The notes beneath the pieces are model-generated. The model was given only the letters and a program-made list of their open reading frames with translations. It was not told the origin of the DNA and searched no databases. From the NCBI RefSeq assembly GCF_017591425.1, contig NW_024466307.1:4913001-4977000 (forward strand): a stretch of DNA of 64,000 nt, given 5' to 3'. Numbering within the stretch: the stretch's first letter is position 1; each line of letters begins with the position of its first letter. The DNA is from Ochotona curzoniae (taxonomy: Eukaryota; Chordata; Mammalia; Lagomorpha; Ochotonidae). Both the position numbers and the translations under genes were made by a program. Shown one piece after another: positions 47,396 to 56,639 of this stretch.

Positions 47396-47405
47396 AAAAA
47401 ATAAC

Positions 47406-47645
47406 TGACAGAGAGAGATCTTCACTTCCCCAATGGCCTCAGTAGCTGAAGCTGCACTGATTGAAAGCCAGCAACGGGAGCTTTCTCCAGGTCTCCCATA
47501 GGGCTATGGAGACCCAAGCACTTGAGCCACCCTCCCCTGCTTTCCCAGGCCATAAACAGAGAGCTGGATCAGAAATAGAGTGGCCAGGGCACAAACTGGC
47601 TCTCCTATGGAATGCCAGCATCACAGGCCGAAGGGCAATATGCCC
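47406..47645 (-). mobile_element. Old SINE, right part of an element split twice
   Basis: 'gagatcttcacttccccaat'...'gctttcccaggccataaaca'...'ctatggaatgccagcatcac'. Its tail part is at about 46795-46832; a CSINE and a LINE end lie between. Confidence 0.75.
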
Positions 47646-47666
47646 GCCAAAATTGCATTATCTTTT

Positions 47667-47748
47667 TTTTTTTAAGACTTACTTTTTTTTAATTGGAAAG
47701 TCAGATATACAGAGAAGAGGAGAGACAGAGAGGAAGACCTTTTGTCTC
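47667..47748 (-). mobile_element. Short CSINE 3'-end insertion with TSD
   Basis: Only the last 80 bp of the SINE (reversed 'ggaaagtcagatatacagag'...'gagaggaagacctttt') is present, yet it has a target-site duplication ttgcattatctttt at 47653-47666 and 47749-47762. It was therefore inserted already 5'-truncated. Confidence 0.88.
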
Positions 47749-47762
47749 TTGCATTATCTTTT

Positions 47763-48820
47763 AATTGCTTTCTTCTGTGAACTTTTGGAAACACCGCTGT
47801 ATTTAGGTTTTTTGTTGTTCAGCTTTAACACTGATTCTAGAATTGTTTTTTTTCACAGAAATTACCATTCTTTAAAGTTTTTAAGTGGTTTTCAATTTAA
47901 ATATTAAGATTTTCTACAAAATTGTTACACAGAAAACAAAATGAAAGTGATAAAGCAAAATCACACAGGTTTTCAGAAATGAGCTTTTTTCATCTTGCCT
48001 CGGGCAGGAATCACTCCCTCTCGCACAGCTTGCAGTTAAGTAAGTTTGTTTTCTAGAAAGCCCTTGGACTGTACATTGAAGTTAAACTCATTTCTTTTCT
48101 TAATATGTGCCCCAATCTCTAATTTTCAAAAGCAAATTTTTTCATTTCTTCCAGAGAATTACAGGAAAATTTTTGGATTTTTAATTCCCCTGGGGTCATG
48201 TTGGCCTACTTCCCCAGTATAAACCCAGGACTGCTCTCAGAGGTGGTGGTGATTCAAGCCAGTGCTTTGACTTCTGCTAGTGAACTCCTGTGTCCTGGGA
48301 AAAAAATCTTCTCTAATTCAGCCTCTGCTTATTAACCAGAAATTGCCTTTGGTCTCTACTTTCCCACCATCTCACTACTCAGGATGGGATTGTTTTAGCC
48401 ACAGGCCAAGAAAAAGAGGAAAATAAAATCAGCCTATGAGTTTGAAAGTACCAGGCCCCACACTCATTTGAGCAATAGGGATTTTGCACCTTTCATCTCT
48501 GGATATCAAGTTCCAGCAGTGAGGGTTAAGCTGATGCCTGTGCTATAGGAATATAAAATTAAGATTTATTCAAGAATCACCTCGGTAAACATGACCACAT
48601 CCGCAATAATCATTATTAAGCAATGATACAGAATAGAATATGGACTCTAACGATGCCTGATACAGACTTGTGGAACGATGACCTAAGCTTCCTTACGGTC
48701 TGCCACGTGCAGCTTTTCCTGCATGATCTAGATTCCCTTCCCCACATTGCATGAACATCATCCCGGCTGCTCATCTAGAAAGAGCTGTTCGCATACAGGG
48801 ACATGCTTGTGCAGCTCAGG
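47763..48820. other. Intergenic, nothing recognised
   Basis: No repeat or gene recognised between two SINEs. Confidence 0.5.
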
Positions 48821-48835
48821 CTTCCGTTCTTTGTT

Positions 48836-49168
48836 CTTTATTTTTATTTTTATGGTAGAATTTATATATTTTTGTTGGAAATGTAGACTCACAGAGAGAA
48901 GGAGAGACAGAGAAGAGGAAGATCTTCCACCCACTGATTCACTCCCCAAGCAGCTGCAATCGCCAGAGCTGCTCCGATATGAAGCCAGGAGCTTCTTCCG
49001 GGTCTTCCGTGTGGGTGCAGGGTCCCAAGGCTTTGGGCCATCTTCAACTGCTCTCCCAGGCAGGGAGCTGGATGGGAAGTGGAGCAGCTGGGACACAAAC
49101 TGGTGCCCATATGGGATCCCAGAGCATGCAAGGTGGAGATTTTAGCCACCAGGCTACTGCACCAGGCC
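48836..49168 (-). mobile_element. CSINE, full length
   Basis: Target-site duplication cttccgttctttgtt (48821-48835) and cttctgttctttttt (49169-49183). The head reads 'caggctactgcaccaggcc'. Confidence 0.92.
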
Positions 49169-49384
49169 CTTCTGTTCTTTTTTTTAAAGCCATGGAAATT
49201 CTAATTGAACTCACCAAGGTGTGCAGGGGTTCCTGCAGAACACCACGCTGCAGCTGCGCTCTGAATCCTGCTGCCCTGGCTGTGTTGTGAGGCCCTATCT
49301 GAGCACCACTCCTGTGCTGCACAGGATAGACTCCATCTCAGCAGGCCGACATTCTCTCCTGAGGCTGCCTGCACTCAGGCCTCG

Positions 49385-49432
49385 ACGTGCACTCTCCTTT
49401 TACCTTTAACGTGCACTCTCCTTTTACCTTTA
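49385..49432. repeat. Tandem duplication, 24-bp unit x2
   Basis: ACGTGCACTCTCCTTTTACC plus TTTA repeated exactly. Confidence 0.97.
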
Positions 49433-49520
49433 AAGAAACTGCTGCTGCTTTGTTCACTCCTAAAAGAACAAACCTATTTAATTCACTGTAGCAGATATGT
49501 TTATTATTACCTTTATTACT

Positions 49521-49556
49521 CAAAAAAAAAAAAAAAAAGAAGAAGAAGAAAAGGTG
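49521..49556. repeat. Poly-A then (GAA)n
   Basis: Sixteen A followed by four AAG units. Confidence 0.9.
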
Positions 49557-50286
49557 TGAGCTACAAGCGCAGAATGCCAACTCTCTTCCAGGAAAGGGTG
49601 GTGAGAAAACTAGGAAAGAGATAGGAACAGAGCTTAAAAAAAATAACACCTTCCTTGGTGACTCTTGGGAGAGCGGTTTCTTCCCAAATTCTGGTGGAGG
49701 AAAAACCCTAACATCACAAACTGAAACACGTATCTGTGAGTGGTGACTAGGCAGGCCAGGCGAGAGTGCCTGGGAACCGAGTGGCTTGAGAAGTTGTCTT
49801 TGGGGAGTGTGGCCTTAGCACTCAGCCAAGCTGAGCATAGCCAGTGTGGTTTGAGGAAGGTAAGCCCTTCTGAGCACAAAGTGATCCCAGAGCAGGGCCA
49901 GGGAACAAGGCGCAGTGGTGGCCACATCAGGAGTCTCACTCCTGACATTGTCAACATTCAATGACAAATAATTGTCAATTTATGAAAATCTAATTGAGGC
50001 AAGTTTCATTACCTCCAAAATGAACAGGTCCTGGATGGCTCACACGCGTAAGGTAGGAATACGTCACGCAGCAGCTTTAATATCAATGTGTCTGACAAAG
50101 GGTGGGCCCGGGAGAAGCGCCAACTATCCAGCCCTTCAGGTAGCGGGTGGCCCAGGAGAGCAGTAAAGGAATGGGCACTGTGCCAGTGGGCTGCACACTG
50201 GCCTTGTCTTGTGGTTTCAGGTGAGACAAGGAAATTCTAGCTTGGGTGAGTAAGTGTTGTTGTGCCGTGGGATAAGCTGCCTCTTG
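49557..50286. other. Intergenic, nothing recognised
   Basis: Slightly GC-richer, with frames of up to 107 residues on both strands that lack domains. Confidence 0.5.
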
Positions 50287-50445
50287 GAACACCTACATGG
50301 AAGACCTGGAAGAAGTTCCTGGCTCCTGGCTTCGGATCAGCTCAGCTCTGGCCGTTGAGGCCACTTGGGGAGTGGATCAATGGTTGGAAGATCTTCCTCC
50401 TCTCTGTATATCTGACTTTCCGATAAAAACAAATAAATCTTAAGA
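50287..50445 (+). mobile_element. 5'-truncated CSINE
   Basis: It begins at the 'tacatggaagacctggaaga' module and runs through 'cttcggatcagctcagctct' to 'ctgactttccgataaaaaca'. Confidence 0.88.
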
Positions 50446-51359
50446 AAAACAAAAAAGATTGGAAAGGAAGAAACACATAGCCGCCTAGTAACCCATTACA
50501 ACAGATAATAATATTATCATAAGTATATTATAAATTAAATCCTGGTTATCTTAAAGGAATTAAATTGGAGTCCTTTTGAGATTCTTAGGAAGGCTTCATG
50601 GAGGAAGCGACAGGAGTGCAGAGGTTTAAAGACTACCATAAAAGAAGGAGGGAAGGGGGGCATTTTACAAAGAGGAACAGGATGAAGAGCTAGATACACA
50701 GCTTGACCATGAAGCAAGCATTTGTTGCAGGAACTTTTCTTCCAGGAAATGGTCACTGAATCATTCAGAAGAGCAGCAAAATATTTTGGATCCCAACAGC
50801 CTCTGTAAAATCACATTTTCTCCTTTTTCTGAAATCAGTGTTTTATTTTTCCTTCTAGAACTGTAAAATGTCTTGATCCTAACACAGATTCTTACTGTTA
50901 GTAGCGGCAAGAAGCTGCACAAACTCAAGACCAAAAGCAACTTGCTACCTTGCATTTTGTGATGGAGAAGGGAAACATTACTTCGTTGCCAAATAATTTA
51001 TTTTTAAATAAACTCGAATCTAATCCTTAAAAACATAATATAGGCAATATTAAGAGAAATGACAAATACTGTACTTTAATTTTTGGTTATATGTTTTTGT
51101 GTAATGAAATTTCAGTCTCCAAAGACTCATGTAAGTCTAGAAAATACCCTGTTCGCCCTGTGATATACACCTACCCACCTCTTAAAGTAATTGGATTCTA
51201 TTTTAGAAATGTAACTTCACAGTAATCTTATGTCCCCAAAGATGCTTTCTATTTGTACCAATCAATTCACAAAATCTCTCTTTTCTCTTAAAATGCATTT
51301 CATGGTAAAAGTGCACCATGCTAAATCTGAAGTTTCTCTGCAATGCTACATATATTTTT
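50446..51359. other. Intergenic, AT-rich
   Basis: No feature recognised. Confidence 0.55.
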
Positions 51360-51374
51360 CTTTCCAGCGACTTT

Positions 51375-51700
51375 TTTTTTTTTTTAGATTTATTTATTCC
51401 TATTGGAAAGTCAGATATACCGAGGAGGAATAGAGAGGAAGATCTTCTGTCTGATGATTCACTCCCCAAGTGGCCGCAACAGCTGAGCTGAGCCAATCCG
51501 AAGCCAGGAGACAGGAGCTTCTTCTGGGTCTCCCATGTGGGTGCAGGGTCCCAAAGCTTTGGGCCATCCTCGACTGCTTTCCCAGGCTATAGGCAGGGAG
51601 CTGGATGAAAAGTGGAGCTGCTGGGATTAGAACCGGAACTCATATGGGTTCCCAGGCGTTCAAGGCAAGGACTTTAACCACAAGGCTATTGCACCAGGCC
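51375..51700 (-). mobile_element. CSINE, full length
   Basis: Target-site duplication ctttccagcgacttt (51360-51374) and ctttccagctacttt (51701-51715), 14 of 15. Confidence 0.95.
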
Positions 51701-51757
51701 CTTTCCAGCTACTTTGACATGAAGACAGATTATTAGGCTCCTTGTGTAAGAATTAAG

Positions 51758-52265
51758 GCTTGGTGCCTGTTCTAGGGTTTTATTCCTGTGTAACAACCAA
51801 CCCCAACATACTGGCTTAGGGCAACAGTTTATTATTTTCTTTGTTTAAGATTCTATTTATTTTTATTGGAAAGTCAGTATACAGAGAGGAGGAGAGACAG
51901 AGAGGAAGATCCTCTGATGATTCACTCCCCAAGTGAGTGCAATGGCCAGGCTGTGCCGATCCGAAGCCAGGAGCTTCTTCTGGGTCTCCCACACAGGTGC
52001 AGGGTCCCAAGGCTTTGGGCCGTCCTCCACTGCTTTCCCAGGCCACAAGCAGGGAGCCGGATGGGAAGCAGGAATGCGGGGATTTAGAACCAGTGCCCAT
52101 ATGGGATCCAGGTGCGTGCAAGGAGAGGACTTTAGCCAGTAGGCTATTGCACCAGGCCCCAGTTTATTATTTTCTCTTACACTTCTGGATGCCCTGTGGA
52201 CCCCTGATCAGGGTGGGAGCATCCACCTATGGCAGAAGGCACCTGAGATAAATGTTCCGTTTTGT
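51758..52265 (+). mobile_element. Probable MaLR/MLT1-type LTR fragment, split by a CSINE
   Basis: 'cctgtgtaacaaccaacccc' with 'aacatactggcttagggcaa' and 'cagtttattattttct' matches the 'taacaaatcaccccaaaactt..tggctt' start of an old mammalian LTR family. It continues after the SINE with 'cttacacttctggatgccct'. Family assignment is from memory. Confidence 0.45.
51841..52159 (-). mobile_element. CSINE, full length, perfect 16-bp TSD
   Basis: cagtttattattttct at 51825-51840 and 52160-52175. A small deletion lies in the 'gatcctctgatgattc' region. Confidence 0.97.
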
Positions 52266-52786
52266 TTTGTTTTTCTTCCTCCTGGTTCATGGTGGGTTGG
52301 GGCGAAGGCAATGCCCATTTCCTCTCCCTTGCCCCTTCCTGCCCCTTTCTTCTCCAACCCTACAAACGCCATCATATTTCTCCCTTCTTCCTTTTCTACC
52401 TTTATCCATTGCGGCGCCTCTCCCCAAAATGCAGCTTCTCCCTCTGATGAGTGGGGCCTTCTTCTTCGGCCCTAGAAGGCTCAATTTCCGGTACAACAGC
52501 AGACTCTCTCCAAATCCCTACCTCGATGGGAACAGCAGGCGGTTTAACAAGCTACCCTGTGAGGTCTCAAAAACCAGCTGCTGCACTCTATCAGTCAAGT
52601 TGATGTTCAAAGCCGAACGTAGGCACAGTGGCCTGCACCTGTCGTGCCAAAGTTATGGGGAAGGCGGGGGCATCTTTAGCTTACCACAATAGCAATTCAA
52701 ATTAAATTGCTAAATTTCTTTGACTTCTTCTTTGCTCCATATTGAATGTAGGGAAACTGAGAGTAACACAAAACCTATAGATGCAG

Positions 52787-52828
<42 letters not shown>

Positions 52829-53394
52829 TATATAATGTATAATAGATTATTATCTAATATATATTGCTAATTGTTAACTTATTAGTTTCTAATCAGTTAT
52901 TCTAAATAATGTAGAAGCTAACATAATAAATTTTCTTATGCTCAGAATGGTTTATTGCTTAAAAAAAAAAAAGAAAGAAAAAGTTTTGAAGCATTTATCT
53001 AAAACCTGCCCTGTGAGTGTTAACTGACCCTTACTGCAAGAGCCAATAATGACATCATGAATTCTGGCCAGCGGTCATTTCCAACTTTTCCCCATTCTTG
53101 CTCCAGACTCACAAGATCAAAGTGGCAAAATGGCCAAGTGTGGAGCACCCCGCTCTGCAACACCATCACCCAGCGGGACGGTTCTACGTCCTTCACTCCC
53201 AAGCCTTGGGTGCCATGTTTGCAACAGCTGAAGAACCCCTGCATCCCTCAAGACAGAGATGCAAATCAAATCAAGATGAATATCTGATATGACACAGCCA
53301 AACTCCTACCTACAGATCAGGAGTGAGAACTTACGTTTTCCGCATGGCAGCTTGCACAGTAGATTTTCCTAAATGAAGCAGTTGTGTCACTTCT
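52266..53394. other. Intergenic with an unidentified 146-residue frame
   Basis: The plus frame 52252-52692 starts with a hydrophobic stretch, but the sequence is pyrimidine-rich, low complexity and overlaps the LTR remnant, so it is probably not coding. A (TA)n array follows. Confidence 0.4.
52788..52836. repeat. (TA)n(CA)n microsatellite
   Basis: About 16 TA units pass into four CA units and back to TA. Confidence 0.95.
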
Positions 53395-53700
53395 GGGACC
53401 TGTGGCTGCATAACAATTTACCCAAACCTTAATGCCTTACAAGAATAATCATTTTGTTCTGCCTCAGCTTTCTGTCGATCGGCGTCTGGGGCAGAGCTCC
53501 CTGGGCAGCTGTGCCTGGCTGTGTGTTGAATGGGTCAGTCACTGATATGAATGGGCGGCTGTGCTGGGCTGCAGGGCAGAGAGCTTTACACACAGGCCTG
53601 CAACCAAGCCAGCCTCTTCAGGGCCTTCTGGGAGACTTTCCCAGGAGGCCTCAGCAGCAGAGAAAAAACCAAAATTTCTTTCCTGCCATCAGGAGCCCCA
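53395..53700 (+). mobile_element. Probable MaLR/MLT1-type LTR fragment
   Basis: 'gtggctgcataacaatttac' with 'ccaaaccttaatgccttaca', then 'gcctcagctttctgtcgatc', 'ggcgtctggggcagagct' and 'cacaggcctgcaaccaagcc' follow the order of an old LTR consensus. No internal region was seen. Confidence 0.5.
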
Positions 53701-53739
53701 GGGCTAACTAGGGAGGGGGGATGGGTTACTAGACACAAT

Positions 53740-53937
53740 GACTCAATGACTCTCGTAGCCACCAGGATCCCATCTGAGTCTGGGTTTGTGTTCTTGTGTT
53801 CTGGCTGCTCTACTTCTCACCCAGCTCCCTGCTCAGCTCTGGCTGTTGTGGCCATTCCAGGAGTGAATCAGCAGATGGAAGGTCTTTCTTTCTGTCTCTC
53901 TGTAAATCTGCCTTCACAATACAAAGAAAACATTTTT
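53740..53937 (+). mobile_element. CSINE with large internal deletion
   Basis: 'accaggatcccatctgagtc'...'ctcacccagctccctgctca' joins directly to 'gctctggctgttgtggccat' and 'atctgccttcacaatac'. About 90 bp of mid-body is missing. Confidence 0.8.
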
Positions 53938-54124
53938 TTTCTTTTTAACAAAAGTGGGCCTCATCAGAAGCTAATCTGAAAATTAATCTTTAAAAGGTTT
54001 TCTGGGAGAGTGTTTTCTCTCTTCCAAAAACTAGGAAAAAAGATAAAAAGCAGAGCTTTATAAACAGTTCTCAAAGCAACATGTAAGTTTCATTTATAAA
54101 AACTACAGGTTTTATTTGTTCTTT

Positions 54125-54375
54125 CAAAGCAATGAGTATTTACGATGAGAAGCCGAGACAAAAACCAGGAGCAAAAGTCAGCGAGGTTTCAGGAGGAAGC
54201 CAGGAGCCAGGGACTCAACTGGGATTTCTCACGCGAGGGCTGGACGCCAGGACGGGAGCCGTCATCTTCCACCTTCCCAAGGGCGCAGGTCAGCAGGGAG
54301 CGGGGACCAGAAGTGGAGCCAGAACCACCAGGCATAGAGATGCAGTCCCCGTGGCATCCTACACAGGTACCCCTC
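54125..54375 (-). mobile_element. Old SINE close to the COX7C promoter
   Basis: 'gaggaagccaggagccaggg', 'gtcagcagggagcggggacc' and 'agaagtggagccagaaccac'...'gtggcatcc' are body matches in reverse orientation, with several CpGs retained. Confidence 0.55.
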
Positions 54376-54760
54376 TCGTAAGTCCCATTTGTCCACTCCT
54401 GCTGCATGCGTGAACCAACATGTTATACCACAGATAACACACTGCAGGTCAGTGGAGCTCCCCAGAAACCAACCAGACACCGTTCTCCCAGCCTTCCACT
54501 CTCTGGTTTCCCCTCAGCCTCCTAGAAGCAAATAATGGAACATATCTATAATTAAATAACTTTGATGTTCGTTGTAGTAAAAGTGGCCACAGGGCAGAAG
54601 AAATTTGGGGATTTATTTTCTAGTTCCATACACTGGAGCACACTTCGCTCAAGGCAGTGTTTCAGAAAAGGAGCTGCAAGAATTCTAAATCTGACTATAA
54701 ATTGGGGTCCGAAGCAAGCAGCACCACCAAGAAACTACTAAGGTTCTGTACCTCCCGGTG

Positions 54761-54999
54761 ACTTCATTTCCCACAATCCCCGGGAACGAGAACGAGCCTC
54801 TAAATGCTGAACTACATCTCCCACAATTCCCGGACCCACGGTCGCGCTGCCGGGCGTGTTTGCGACATTCGTTACCCAGGGCTCCTTTCGGCCTTCGCCC
54901 GCGCGGAGGGAAGGTCGAGTACGGGAGCGAGGCTTGGGTCAGCGCCGCCATTTCTCTCGCCTTCGGTCGCTTGTGTTTCACAGAGCGTGCGACTGCGCC
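54761..54999 (+). promoter_or_regulatory. COX7C: COX7C promoter and 5' UTR: two ZNF143-type motifs and one YY1-type motif
   Basis: Two copies of the ZNF143/SBS motif (ACTACA.NTCCCANAATNC) lie in the same orientation 50 bp apart. The first, at 54761-54781, reads ACTTCATTTCCCACAATCCC. The second, at 54811-54831, reads ACTACATCTCCCACAATTCC. At 54943-54953, GCGCCGCCATTT is a reverse-strand YY1 site (AAATGGCGGC), a motif commonly found at transcription starts of translation and OXPHOS genes and recalled for the COX7C promoter. No TATA box is visible. The start is probably in the pyrimidine-rich TTTCTCTCGCCTTCGGTCGC stretch just downstream (54951-54970), giving a short, possibly TOP-like 5' UTR of about 35-50 nt. 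The start position is inference. Confidence 0.75.
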
Positions 55000-55445
55000 A
55001 TGCTGGGACAGGCCGTGCGGAGGTTCACGACCTCCGTGGTCCGTAGGAGCCACTACGAAGAGGGCCCGGGAAAGGTGCGTGGGCAGGGTGGGCTGGTGGC
55101 GACCACCTGCTTCGGAGGGGACGGGTGATGGCTAGTTGGGCACAGACGAGAGCCCCGCTTTCCTCAGCCCTGCCCCGGGGGCCGCCCTCCCTGGCAGAGG
55201 GCGATCGGTGCGGGCTGTGCGGAGCTGGAGGTCAGCGGGCCCCGAGGGAAGGTCAAGGGCCGTGGGGGAGCGGGAGGGCCCGCGCGTGTCAGCGGCCCCT
55301 CCTCGGGGGCAGGGCGGGCGCCCGCGCGTGGGGCTGCGGTCCCCTCTGGGCGCGGTCGGCCAGGCCCCGGTGCTCTGGAAGGGAACCTGCCGAGAGGCGC
55401 TTGCTCCTCGCAGCGCGGTGTTCACCTCGTACGTCCCCCTCCCCC
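54830..55445. promoter_or_regulatory. CpG island spanning COX7C exon 1 and intron 1
   Basis: CpG-dense, GC-rich DNA covers the promoter, exon 1 and all of intron 1, ending at the polypyrimidine tract before exon 2. Long frames on both strands here, including a 173-residue minus-strand one, are explained by the lack of stop codons in GC-rich DNA. Confidence 0.85.
55000..55074 (+). CDS. COX7C: COX7C coding exon 1 (residues 1-25)
   Basis: First coding exon of cytochrome c oxidase subunit 7C, a small nuclear-encoded subunit of respiratory complex IV in the inner mitochondrial membrane. The ATG at 55000 has G at -3. The 25 codons read [20 protein letters not shown] then EGPGK, with an AAG|GTGCGT donor after 55074. 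By family knowledge, residues 1-16 are the cleaved matrix-targeting presequence (Arg/Ser/Thr rich, no acidic residue) and the mature protein starts at SHYEEGPGK. Joining this exon to 55457 gives 63 residues, the usual length for the family. An intron-bearing structure with intact splice sites shows the parental gene rather than one of the common processed COX7C pseudogenes. The start is fixed by the conserved MLGQ beginning; longer upstream frames are only open CpG-island sequence. Confidence 0.97.
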
Positions 55446-55456
55446 TCCCCCAACAG

Positions 55457-55573
55457 AATCTGCCGTTTTCTGTGGAAAACAAGTGGAGGCTGCTGGCCAT
55501 GATGACTTTGTTTTTTGGGTCTGGATTTGCCGCACCCTTCTTCATCGTCCGACACCAGCTGCTCAAGAAATGA
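55457..55573 (+). CDS. COX7C: COX7C coding exon 2 (residues 26-63 and stop)
   Basis: Second coding exon. A C-rich tract ending CCCCCAACAG precedes 55457, and the frame runs [10 protein letters not shown]... to ...VRHQLLKK with TGA at 55571-55573. The N-terminal part ([11 protein letters not shown]) is the matrix-side segment; roughly residues 38-56 form the single membrane helix, rich in Leu, Met, Phe, Gly and Ala; the basic VRHQLLKK tail follows it. Intron 1 is 382 bp (55075-55456) and phase 0. The exon continues a few bases past the stop: the donor is either GAG|GTAATC (exon end 55584) or CT|GTGAGG (exon end 55579). From memory the helix region ([15 protein letters not shown]) is closer to mouse than to human COX7C. 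There are no frameshifts or early stops, so the gene looks functional. Confidence 0.97.
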   Translation, partial: NLPFSVENKWRLLAMMTLFFGSGFAAPFFIVRHQLLKK

Positions 55574-55819
55574 GGCTCTGTGAGGTAATCCGTGGTTCAC
55601 TAATCTTCCAACGCTTTTTGATCTCCCTAAAGCACCAAAATGCTCCAGGGTGCTGTACGCCCACCCCATGCGAGCACACGGCCGGTTTGGTCGTGCCTGT
55701 GCTGAAGCCTGAAAGACAGGAACCGAAGTGTTTATCGGTTGTCCGTCAGACGCCCTTCGTGTTGATAACCTTGGGGTCCTTTTAAGCCTAGAGTTGCAGA
55801 CTGGTTTCATGGGTTGATG

Positions 55820-56035
55820 TTGAGGAATAGCAGGTTAAATTTCTGGCGCCTTTGCTTCCAATCAGCTCCCTACTGATTCACCTGGGAAAGCCATGGAACG
55901 TGTCCTACAGGTGAGACAGTTCTGGGCTCCTGGCTTTATGCTGGCCAGCCCGCAGCTGTTATGGTCACCTGGAGAGTGAACCAGGAGATGAAATAACTTT
56001 TTCTAACTCTGCCCTTCAAATAGAAACTCCCATGA
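55820..56035 (+). mobile_element. Decayed CSINE fragment in COX7C intron 2
   Basis: Scattered matches to the SINE body in plus orientation: 'ccaatcagctccctactga', 'cctgggaaagcc', 'gggctcctggcttta' and 'gagagtgaaccagga'. The head and the A-rich tail are badly eroded, so it is old. Confidence 0.6.
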
Positions 56036-56369
56036 GGTTTACAAGAAAAAATTTCTTTAAGAAAGTTTCTTAGGTGTAGCTTTCGTTACTCTCAGTGCCC
56101 TGCCTGATGGACTAAGCCATTTTAGGAAAAGCCAGTTCCTGGAGAGGCCTTCCTGCTGAAGGCGTGGCCGGCGGGAAGGCTGAGGGCGGTGAGGCTGGGG
56201 TGCAGGAAGCCTGCAGGTGGGAGGAGCAGACTGACAGCTGGGAGTGAGAGGCTTAGTTAGCTTCCTGTGGGCATCTCAGTGTGATAGTCAGGGCAACTCC
56301 AACATATACTGTACAAAACGTGTGTTTATATTTAAGAGAGGATTGATTTGTCCGTTGACAAAGGTTTTG

Positions 56370-56433
56370 GTGCATGTGATGAAGCAAATCAGTATGAATG
56401 AAATCATGATACTGTAAACGCTTTCTGATGCAC
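56370..56433 (+). ncRNA. SNORD138: Box C/D snoRNA SNORD138 (MIR3607 locus) in COX7C intron 2
   Basis: The segment closely matches the remembered human MIR3607/SNORD138 sequence, which also lies in COX7C. The 5p-arm match is GCATGTGATGAAGCAAATCA followed by GT (56372-56393) and the 3p-arm match is ACTGTAAACGCTTTCTGATG (56411-56430). C/D architecture is clear: box C GTGATGA at 56376-56382, box D CTGA at 56425-56428, and a terminal stem GTGCA/TGCAC (56370-56374 with 56429-56433). It ends 100 nt before the intron 2 acceptor, close to the spacing usual for intron-processed snoRNAs. The possible guide is the sequence just upstream of box D (gtaaacgcttt); I cannot name its target. No good C'/D' pair is seen. 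It would be released from COX7C pre-mRNA after splicing rather than from its own promoter. Confidence 0.9.
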
Positions 56434-56533
56434 TGGTTAAACTGACAGACATTGGTTGAAGTATATGGCTATCGTAAAACAAATAGGATGTTTTAATGAT
56501 GGGTAATTTTTTTTTTTTTTTTTTTTTTTGCAG

Positions 56534-56632
56534 ATGATGACGTTTCAAGACGTGCAGCCTGTGAAAGATGGAGAAAGCTCTTGAACTCAGAGCGTACTAG
56601 ATGTTTGTAAATAAACTGCTGACATGAATGCT
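56534..56632 (+). other. COX7C: COX7C exon 3, 3' UTR
   Basis: Non-coding last exon. A run of about 24 T followed by GCAG gives a strong acceptor just before 56534. AATAAA lies at 56610-56615 and cleavage is expected about 15-20 nt later, so the end given is approximate. Intron 2 is about 950 bp (55585-56533) and holds a decayed SINE and a box C/D snoRNA. That exon 3 is wholly untranslated follows from the stop codon lying in exon 2. Confidence 0.8.
56610..56615 (+). terminator. COX7C: Polyadenylation signal of COX7C
   Basis: Canonical AATAAA, 76 nt into exon 3 and the first one after the acceptor. The following 60 nt is CU-rich (gactgcctcttctcttcaca), compatible with a downstream element. 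Confidence 0.8.
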
Positions 56633-56639
56633 GACTGCC

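Noticed and set aside
47461..47907. 148-residue plus frame
   Set aside because: Crosses an old SINE half and a truncated CSINE, with no independent coding signal.
48747..49145. 132-residue plus frame
   Set aside because: Antisense translation of a CSINE plus its flank.
52252..52692. 146-residue frame with signal-peptide-like start
   Set aside because: The Phe/Leu run comes from a pyrimidine-rich tract, and it starts inside an LTR remnant.
54758..55135. 125-residue plus frame overlapping the COX7C promoter
   Set aside because: It runs through promoter and exon 1 in another frame; the conserved COX7C frame starts at 55000.
55289..55810. 173-residue minus-strand frame antisense to COX7C
   Set aside because: It lies over the CpG island and antisense to coding exon 2, with no domain and no sign of its own promoter.
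56361..56440. Stand-alone microRNA gene
   Set aside because: The clear C and D boxes, terminal stem and intron position favour a C/D snoRNA; any 22-nt products would be secondary.
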